Assembly: GCA_029817715.1 (NCBI GenBank) | Contig: JARUPY010000473.1 | Coordinates: 4,154,001 to 4,218,000 of the forward strand | DNA length: 64,000 nucleotides | Source of the DNA: Melastoma dodecandrum | Taxonomy: Eukaryota > Streptophyta > Magnoliopsida > Myrtales > Melastomataceae | Direction: 5' to 3' | Shown: positions 56,484 to 64,000 of the stretch, in pieces | Position numbering within the stretch: position 1 is the stretch's first letter | Layout of the letters: every line of letters starts with the position of its first letter | The notes under the pieces: model-generated | Seen by the model: the letters and a program-made list of their open reading frames with translations, nothing else | What the model was told of the DNA's origin: nothing | Databases searched by the model: none | Translations under genes and position numbers: made by a program

Positions 56484-59400
56484 ATGGAAGTTGGTTCTGC
56501 TTCTGCTGTTTCTGATGGGGGAAATGATATGGTTAATGGTGGGAGTGTACCCGAGTTGGATAATAAGAAACTGGTTGAAGGGGAGATCAAGTCAAAGCGT
56601 AAGATGAAGACTGCTTCCCAGTTGGAGACTCTGGAGAAAACTTATGCCGGTAATTTGTATTCGTCCTTCGCTTCCTGTTAATCTCTGTTGCTACTGGTTC
56701 GGTGTGGATTATTGCCGTCATTTTTGGGGATGGGTTGTAATGTGACGCTGGATTGGTTATGTAGTGGAGCAATACCCGTCCGAGACGATACGGGCTGAGC
56801 TTTCGGTTCAGTTGGGTCTTTCGGATAGGCAATTGCAAATGTGGTTTTGTCACCGGAGATTGAAGGATCGAAAGGGGTCATCGAACAAGCGGGTTCGTCA
56901 GGATTCTCCAGTCGTTGCTGTCTCTATGGAGGCTTCTTTGCATGCTGATGTACCAAATGAGCATGGCCATGGCTCTGTTGGGGGTCAAATCTCGGTATCC
57001 CATCAAACAATGGAATCATGGCACGAGGCGCGGCCGGTTGTGACCGATGTCACAGGGATTCCGGGAGATTATCCGGTCACGAGGAGGTATTTTGAGCCAG
57101 AGCAGTCAATATCCGTGCGTCGTGTGATGGCCTTCGTGGAAGCTCAGCTTGGTGAGTTAATAAGGAATGATGGACCAATTCTTGGGATGGAGTTTGATCC
57201 CTTGCCCCCTGATGCATTTGGCCGGCCTATCAGTAAGTCAGCCGTGCTATTTTGGTTGCTCCTTTGAGAATGGATGCCTCTTCAACTAGCATAATGACTA
57301 GATTTGATACCTGTGTCCTGCTCTTTTGAGGAAGATTATTCTTAATTATACGATGGAGTTCATGCGTGGTAATGTTGGTAAGTTGCATCTACTGTAGGAG
57401 GAGCAGCATTTGCATGCACCATGCAGTCGGGACGTGGTTTTGAGATGAAGTATGAGAACAGGGTGAGTCTTACATGTTTGTATGTAGTTCTATATTACTT
57501 TATGAGCTAGGATAGCACCTAAAAAAAGATGGAGTTGTAGTGCTCGGACCTTGATGGATATAATTTTATGTCGTAACGAACTTTCTATTTTCTGTTAGGA
57601 TATTGCTCGGCCTGTCCATGAGTACCAGTTTCTTCCGGAGAAACCTACTGTTCGAGCTGAGGGACATGAAAGAATCGCTTCATCTTACCAACATTGTTCG
57701 GCATTAGAAAATACGAATGCTGGGATTCCTTCTATTTCTTCGGGCCATCAACTTTTCGACGTGACAGATATGACTTCTGGATATGGTCACCCGTCTCAGA
57801 TTCCCACATTGAGCCTATTGCCTCCTTCAAGAAGCAAGAGTCAAAACTTGGCTTCTGCTGCAGAAGATTATCACATAGATCCGCAGAAGAACTCCACTTT
57901 AACCTTAGAAATTGAAAATGGTCTCGGCGTTCATCCAGTCGATGCAATGGAGGATCATGTCTTGCCCTCTGACAGGTGGTTTGTTCACAAGGAGGAAATT
58001 CTGCGAGTGGAGAAGAAACGGAAGGTAAGTGTTCATCTGTGTCAGATAGACCTTTGTAAATTGCTGCTAGATTCTCTATAAAAAATGTCTAAATCAGGGT
58101 CACTGTTTTGTCACTGTGCTGCCTTTGCAGAGCGAGGAGGCGAGGATGGCACGGGAAGTTGAAGCTCATGAAAAAAGGATTAGAAAAGAGCTTAAAAGGC
58201 AAGATGCATTAAGAAGAAAGGTATGGTGCATATACTTGCATGCTTCTTTCACATTTTAAGTGGGAAAGGGCTTTTAGCTAATAAGTCTCATTCTCATGGA
58301 CTATATTAGCAAGAGGAACTGACGAGAAAGGAAATGGAGAGATACAACCGTGAAAGACAAAGAGAAGAAGAAAGACTTCTCCGAGAAAGGCAGCGAGAGG
58401 TTGAAAGACATGAAAGGGAGCAACGGCGTGAACTGGAGAAGAGGGAGAAGTTTTTGCAGAAGCAATCAATTAGAGTAAGGACGATACGCTTCACTTCATC
58501 TTCCATCGAATTTGGAAAAGAAGTTTTCTGGCTAAATATGGTTAGCGTCATGTAGGCTGAAAAGATGAGGGCTAAGGAAGAACTTCGTAAAGAAAGGGAA
58601 GCTGCGAGGCTTAAAGCTGCTAGTCAGAGAGCGATTGCTCGAAGAATTGTGAAAGAATCTGTGGAACTGATTGAGGATGAGAAGCTGGAACTTATGGAGC
58701 TTGCTGCTTCGAGCAACGGCTTGTCCTCTATTGTCCATCTTGATATCGACATGCTGCAGAACCTCGAATCATTTAGAGGTAAGTTAGTTATTCTCACCCT
58801 TGACTGATTTTAGCAAGTGTTCCTCGGCCGATCTTGTTTCATCCTTTGAATTAACAGTTATCACACTTCCTCGCAGATTCATTGGTTGCATTTCCGCCTC
58901 AATCGGTGCAACTGAAAAAGCCTTTTTCCATCCAGCCTTGGTGTCCTTCTGAGGAGAACATCGGGAATCTCCTCATGGTAAGCTTGGCCAATTCTTCACC
59001 CTAAGGAAATTCTGTCTTCAGGGGTTAAATCATAGTAACTCACGACAACATATATGTTGTAGATAGCTCTGTTTATGGCATAATGTCAGGGGTAGTCAGG
59101 TTTTTGAGGCCTCTTCTTAGTATAATATGTGGAGTGATATGTTACTGTTGCATTTCTAATATTCTTGATCTTAATTATGGAGAGAAGAAAACACTGATGC
59201 AAGATGTAACGACTATGAAGTATGGATTTTCCATGCCTAGCACTTATCTTTTTGAAAATGTTGATGTCCTTATTTTCAGGCTTGGAGATTCTTGATTGGC
59301 TTTGCCGATGTTCTTAATCTATGGCCATTTACCCTGGACGAATTTGTTCAAGCGCTGCATGACTACGTAAGTTGTATGATTTTTGTAATGATTCATTTTC

Positions 59401-62400
59401 GGTTATGGGTCTAGTTGGATTTTTCTTGTGCAAAACCATGAGGTGATTTATTATGCCACAGGACTCTAGGTTATTGGGTGAAATACATGTCTCTCTTCTA
59501 AGATCTATCCTCAAGGATATCGAAAATGTGGGAACAGTGCCCACTGCCACTGTTGGAGCAAGTGGCAATTCTGTTGCTAATCCAGGTTGTGGTCATCTAC
59601 AGATAGTTGAAGGGGTGAGCTGCATTTGTTTTCCGTTTATTCTTTTTCAGTCTCCAATGCCACGACCATTCTTTGTAATTGAGCCTCACAACTTCTCTTG
59701 GGTAGCCATAAATCATGGCTAATCAGGGCCATGTCATGAGACAAGCCCCAGGAAATGTGGTTCCCCAATTTTTTTTCATCAAATCTCTCAGTTTTTCATG
59801 GTTCCTTTTGGAATGTTATGAAGTTTTTAAGACAATCATTTGTTAGATTGTATGTGGTTGGAAATTTTGTTAGGCATGTGCTTGGGGTTTTGATATACAG
59901 AGCTGGCACCGCAACTTAAATCAATCGACATGGCCTGAAATATTACGTCAATTGGCCCTGTCTGCTGGATTTGGGCCAAAAATCAAGAAGAGGAACACAG
60001 ATCAACCATATTTGCCTGATGATAATGATGAGGTACGTGCTATCTGGATTTTGAGATCAATTATGTCCGTTATGTTAGTAGAGGCTATTGGTTATCTGCA
60101 TGCTGGGTTGGGTGAAGAGCCTGCGCTTCAACCCCATTATCAGAAACGGAAGTCGTGATTAAGCGGGACTTCTGGTCTTGTCATTAAATTGTACTTCTTA
60201 TACTTCAATTGCTAGGACAGGTTGATGATGGTCGACATGTTATCTCTACTCTACGTAATGGGGTAGCTGCTGAAAATGCTTTTGCAAAAATGCAAGAAAG
60301 GGGATTGTCTAGTTTACGAAGATCAAGGCATCGTTTGACTCCAGGAACGGTGAAGTTTGCTGCTTTTCATGTCCTTTCACTGGAGGGGGATGAGGGCCTA
60401 TCAATACTGGAAGTTGCAGACAGGATTCAGGTGCGACAATGTCCCATCATATGTGTTTTCCATTCGTGGTCAAAGGTTGATTAGTGGTTGCTTTTTGTAG
60501 AAATATGGGCTTCGCGATCTAACCACAAGCAAGACACCAGAAGCATCAGTCGCTGCTGCTCTGTCGAGGGATACAAAGCTTTTTGAGAGGACTGCTCCAT
60601 CAACATACTGTGTTCGTCCTGCTTACAGAAAGGATCCTGCTGATGCTGAAACTTTACTTTCTGCTGCTAAGGAAAGGATTCGGGAATTCAAAAGTGGCGT
60701 TGTGGAAGGAGAAGAAGGGGATGTTGCTGAGAGAGATGATGACTCCGAAAGTGATAGCTTGGAGAATCCAGATGTTAATGATTTAATTACAGAGTTAAAT
60801 TCAAATACAAAAGTATCCACAGAGGAGTCAGGCAAACCAAACTCAGAATCCCCAGCCAATGGGAACAATGACGATGAGAAACTGAAACTGGACCAGAATG
60901 GTAATGAGAGGGGGAATGCATGTTTTTCTTCTACTCATTCTGAAGCATTGCCTCTCAGTCCAAGTACTCGAGCTGTTGATCAGTCATCTGACAGCTTTAG
61001 CATCTTGGATAAAGTAGATGGTCTTCAGGACACAGATCTAGAGGAAAGAGATCTTGGGGAGCCCTGGGTTCTTGGTCTTATGGAAGGAGAATATGCGAAC
61101 CTTAGTGTTCAAGAACGTCTTGATGCCCTCATTTCTTTAATTGATGTCGCAATCGAAGGAATCTCTATTCATAATGTTCTTGAGGTACTGTCAAGTGCTA
61201 TAGTGTTGATCCTGTTCTTTATGAAATTGTTGTTCTTTTGTGATACCCATCTGATTTTCAAGTTTGCGTCTAGGAACGATTGGAAGCAGCCAATGCGATG
61301 AAGAAGCAAATGTGGGCTGAGGGACAGATTGATAAACGGAGGATGAGGGAAGACTTTGTTACAAGGGTGCATTATTCGCCGAACCTGGGTAATAAAACCG
61401 AAACTAACGTCAGCTGTTTACCAGTGGAGGGGCAAAGCCTTATGCCTGTCATCGATGACGGCAATAATCATATGCCAGCAGGTTCTGTTGTCCAGCAAGA
61501 GCTTACGACTGATCAGCGGAAGTGTAGTCCTTCTCTGATTAGCTTCTCGGTAGATACCAACCTCCAACCACAGCATTTCACTGTTAACGGCACCGAAAAC
61601 CTTCCCTTGCTGCAAGCTGGATTCGCCATGGAGATGTCTCAGTCATGCTTGAAGTCATACATAAGTTACAAGGCCGAACAAATGTACGTGTACAGATCAC
61701 TGCCTCTTGGTCGGGATCGCCGGCGTAACCGATACTGGCAATTTGTCACATCCGCTTCGTGTAATGATCCTGGCAGCGGCAGGATCTTTGTTGAGCTGCA
61801 CGATGGTCGGTGGAGGCTTATTGATACTGAAGAGGTACTACCATTTCCCTTCGTTGTTGTGTTAAGACTAGCAACAGTATTCCGCCGCCTGTTTTCATTT
61901 ACTCTGAGCTGTGTAGTATTATTTGGAGTGAGATGCCAACGTTGCCCCACTGTATCAGACAATACTTGAATATCATAAAAACTTGTTTTTCATACACATG
62001 TTGACAGCTTCTTCTGTGGGGAACGTCATTGCAGGGTTTCGATTCTTTGGTAGCTGCTTTGGACGTGCGAGGAAGCAGGGAATCCTTTTTATATTGTATG
62101 TTGCTTAAGATAGAGGGCTCCTTTAAAGAGACGCTTAGGAAATATCCACCCACTAATGTTTGCAAGAGACATACGACTGAAGGACCTGAATCTGGAACGA
62201 GTACTGCGAGTCCTAGCAGCTTCCTAGATGTGGCAGACTCTGAAGAGTCGGAGGCCTCCACTTCTTTTAGAATTGAAGTTGGGAGGAAACCCCGCGAGAA
62301 AAATAACGCCTTGAGGAGGTATCAGGATTTTGAGAATTGGATGCTAAAGGAGTGTTTGAGCACTTCTAAGCTCAGGGCCATCACCCATCAGAATAAAAGA

Positions 62401-64000
62401 TGCAAGCAATTTCTCGATGTTTGCAATTGGTGTCTTAACATAAACTTCACCGATATCGATCAGTGTCCGCTATGCGGTAACCTTGTTTTGCCGGAGACTT
62501 CTGCTCAGGGTAAGGGTATGTTGCCGAGTATGAGTCCCTCCACTCGGGAGGGTGTGGACTTTTCTCCGATGAGGATCAAAGTACTTAAAATGCAACTCAG
62601 TCTGATTGAGGCAAGTCAGACTATCTAAATTTTGCTTGTTTCTTTCTGTTTGAGTCAATCCTTCCGATCTGTTGCTTGTCTGTTTCTAGTAGTTAAATGG
62701 TTCCCTTGGCAGGCATCTATTCCCCCAGAAGCCCTTGGAGCAATCTGGACTGACGAGTACCGCAGATACTGGGCAGTGAAACTCTACTCAGCATCCTCGC
62801 CGGAAGAACTTCTCCAGGTCTTCCCATTATGCTTTATGAAATCTGTGCCGTAAAGTTTGTTCGTCAATTGGTCTAAACCATTATAAATTGGAGAAGACAT
62901 AATACCTGTCAGGAATATGAAACGTCAATGTTATGGATAGAAATCTCAAGCTATCGTGAAGTTTTTCTTTCGGCTCATTTGTGTATGTTCTCTGAGTAAA
63001 TGGCTCTTTTCGTACAGGCACTGACTTTGTTAGAGAGTGCCATTCAAAGGGACTATCTGTCCTTGACTTTCGAGACAACCAATGATTTATTGAGAATTCC
63101 CACAAGCCCAAGCTCGAGCCCTGGCATCTTGGCTAATTTCGAAGATGTGCCAATACTTCCGTGGATACCGAAAACAACAGCTGCAGTTGCTCTGAGAGTC
63201 TTGCAGTTGGACTCGGCCATTACCTACTCGCCTAATCAAGAACTCGATGACGTGGCTGACGACAGATCTGAAGGGGTTGGTGTGAGTTTATTTTCCATGG
63301 ATCACTTGCTGATATTCTTTTGTTTAGTAGAACTGCGGATCAACCTTTGCCTATTCGTGATGTCTGCTTATTCTCTTGGATGACGGACGTGTTTCTTGGC
63401 TTTCTGTAGATGTCTTCCAAATGTGAAGTTGAGCAAAACAGGCCCAGCCAGGTTGGTAACGGTGGTTTGGAGGATAACCGGGTCGATCCAGGGGGGATGC
63501 TTAACAAATCTGGCCGTGGTGGACGAGGAGGACGTGGAAGGGGCATAAGCGGTCCCCGTAGTGTGAGACCACAGAGGAAGAGAACTAGTTCGAGGTTTGG
63601 ATATGGCAGGGAAGTATCTGTAGTAACTAATGGTGAGAAATCCCGACAGGCACCCACCAGAGGGCGGCCCCGTACAAGAAGCGGAAGGAGACGAGCTCAA
63701 CGAAGCAGTAGAAATAGGCAAAAGGTGGTAGTGAAGATGACGGCTGCTGATATCAAAGCAAGATACCCAGAGAAGGAAGAAATGGCCGGGGAACCATCCA
63801 GAGTCTGGGGTGAGGGTAATCTAATTGGTGGTGATGAAAATAGGGAGTTGCCTTTAGAGGAGGATGAAAATGATAGCAGCTCTGAGAGGTCCGATTTTGA
63901 GGATGAGGATGGTCGAACTGCGAGGTATGGATACGAAGTTGCCGAAGAGGATGACGCCGAGGATCGTAGTCGGAAGTCTGATGACTTGTTCGGAAGAAGA
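56484..64000 (+). CDS. RLT2: RINGLET-type homeobox-DDT chromatin protein (RLT1/RLT2), 3' end cut by window
   Basis: RLT proteins are partners of the ISWI remodellers CHR11/CHR17 in nucleosome spacing and in repression of premature phase change and flowering. I could trace 18 exons in one frame: 56484-56649, 56765-57232, 57398-57462, 57599-58024, 58131-58220, 58310-58474, 58556-58778, 58877-58977, 59280-59366, 59462-59614, 59874-60032, 60221-60430, 60501-61184, 61274-61834, 62035-62610, 62713-62817, 63018-63281 and 63410 to the edge, about 1698 residues so far. Domains: homeobox (about 37-95, KMKTASQLETLEKTYAVEQ and QLQMWFCHRRLKDRK), charged coiled coil (about 375-500), DDT (about 568-625, WPFTLDEFVQALHDY), HARE-HTH (about 721-800), WHIM-type motifs (SVQERLDALISLI, then GRWRLIDTEEGFDSLV), a CNWC...CPLC zinc-like motif, and an RG-rich, acidic tail. 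RLT1 and RLT2 are similar in length, so the choice of symbol is tentative. One intron is GC-AG. Confidence 0.92.

Overview
This window is nuclear DNA of a eudicot plant. The genes have short GT-AG introns with AT-rich interiors, the families are plant-specific (LOB-domain, NAC, CC-type glutaredoxin, HAESA-like receptor kinase, RINGLET homeobox-DDT), and most of the intergenic space is nested LTR retrotransposons. The species cannot be named from the sequence alone. There are no bacterial-type operons, rRNA, tRNA or CRISPR arrays.

Left two thirds (1-44 kb), repeat-rich: a decayed Ty3/gypsy chromovirus pol (1-2346); a LOB-domain gene with a one-base frameshift (2599-3284, minus); a 5-kb inverted-repeat structure (3980-8884); two relatives of the LTR family that recurs at 31 and 41 kb (9021-9735 and the solo LTR 10238-10782); an intron-containing ACX3 acyl-CoA oxidase pseudogene with a solo LTR in one exon (10878-14894); a decayed Ty1/copia element with another solo LTR inside its gag (15.2-20.9 kb); copia-type LTR debris with 44-bp tandem repeats (20.9-22.9 kb); a prohibitin pseudogene (22956-29420) split by a young Ty1/copia element (23870-28754); an intact GRXC9-type glutaredoxin with a TGACG-rich promoter (30497-30922); and a non-autonomous hAT-like element (31311-43477) that contains a 10.7-kb Tat-type Ty3/gypsy element (31362-42017). 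That gypsy element carries an antisense, intron-containing plant-mobile-domain gene.

Right third (44-64 kb), gene-rich: a frameshifted remnant of an uncharacterised plant gene (43.8-44.2 kb), a three-exon SND2-type NAC transcription factor (45677-46716), a two-exon HSL1-type leucine-rich-repeat receptor kinase (48390-51460), a rearranged endogenous caulimovirid fragment (52487-54577), and an RLT1/RLT2-type homeobox-DDT chromatin gene of at least 18 exons that runs off the right edge (56484-64000).

The intact host genes look unrelated in function: stress or redox signalling, secondary-wall or NAC regulation, peptide perception and chromatin remodelling. The most informative biology is in the transposons. 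Target-site duplications let the order of several nested insertions be read. The antisense spliced gene inside a retrotransposon, and the hexamer-biased, nonsense-riddled but LTR-identical copia element, are the observations I would follow up first.
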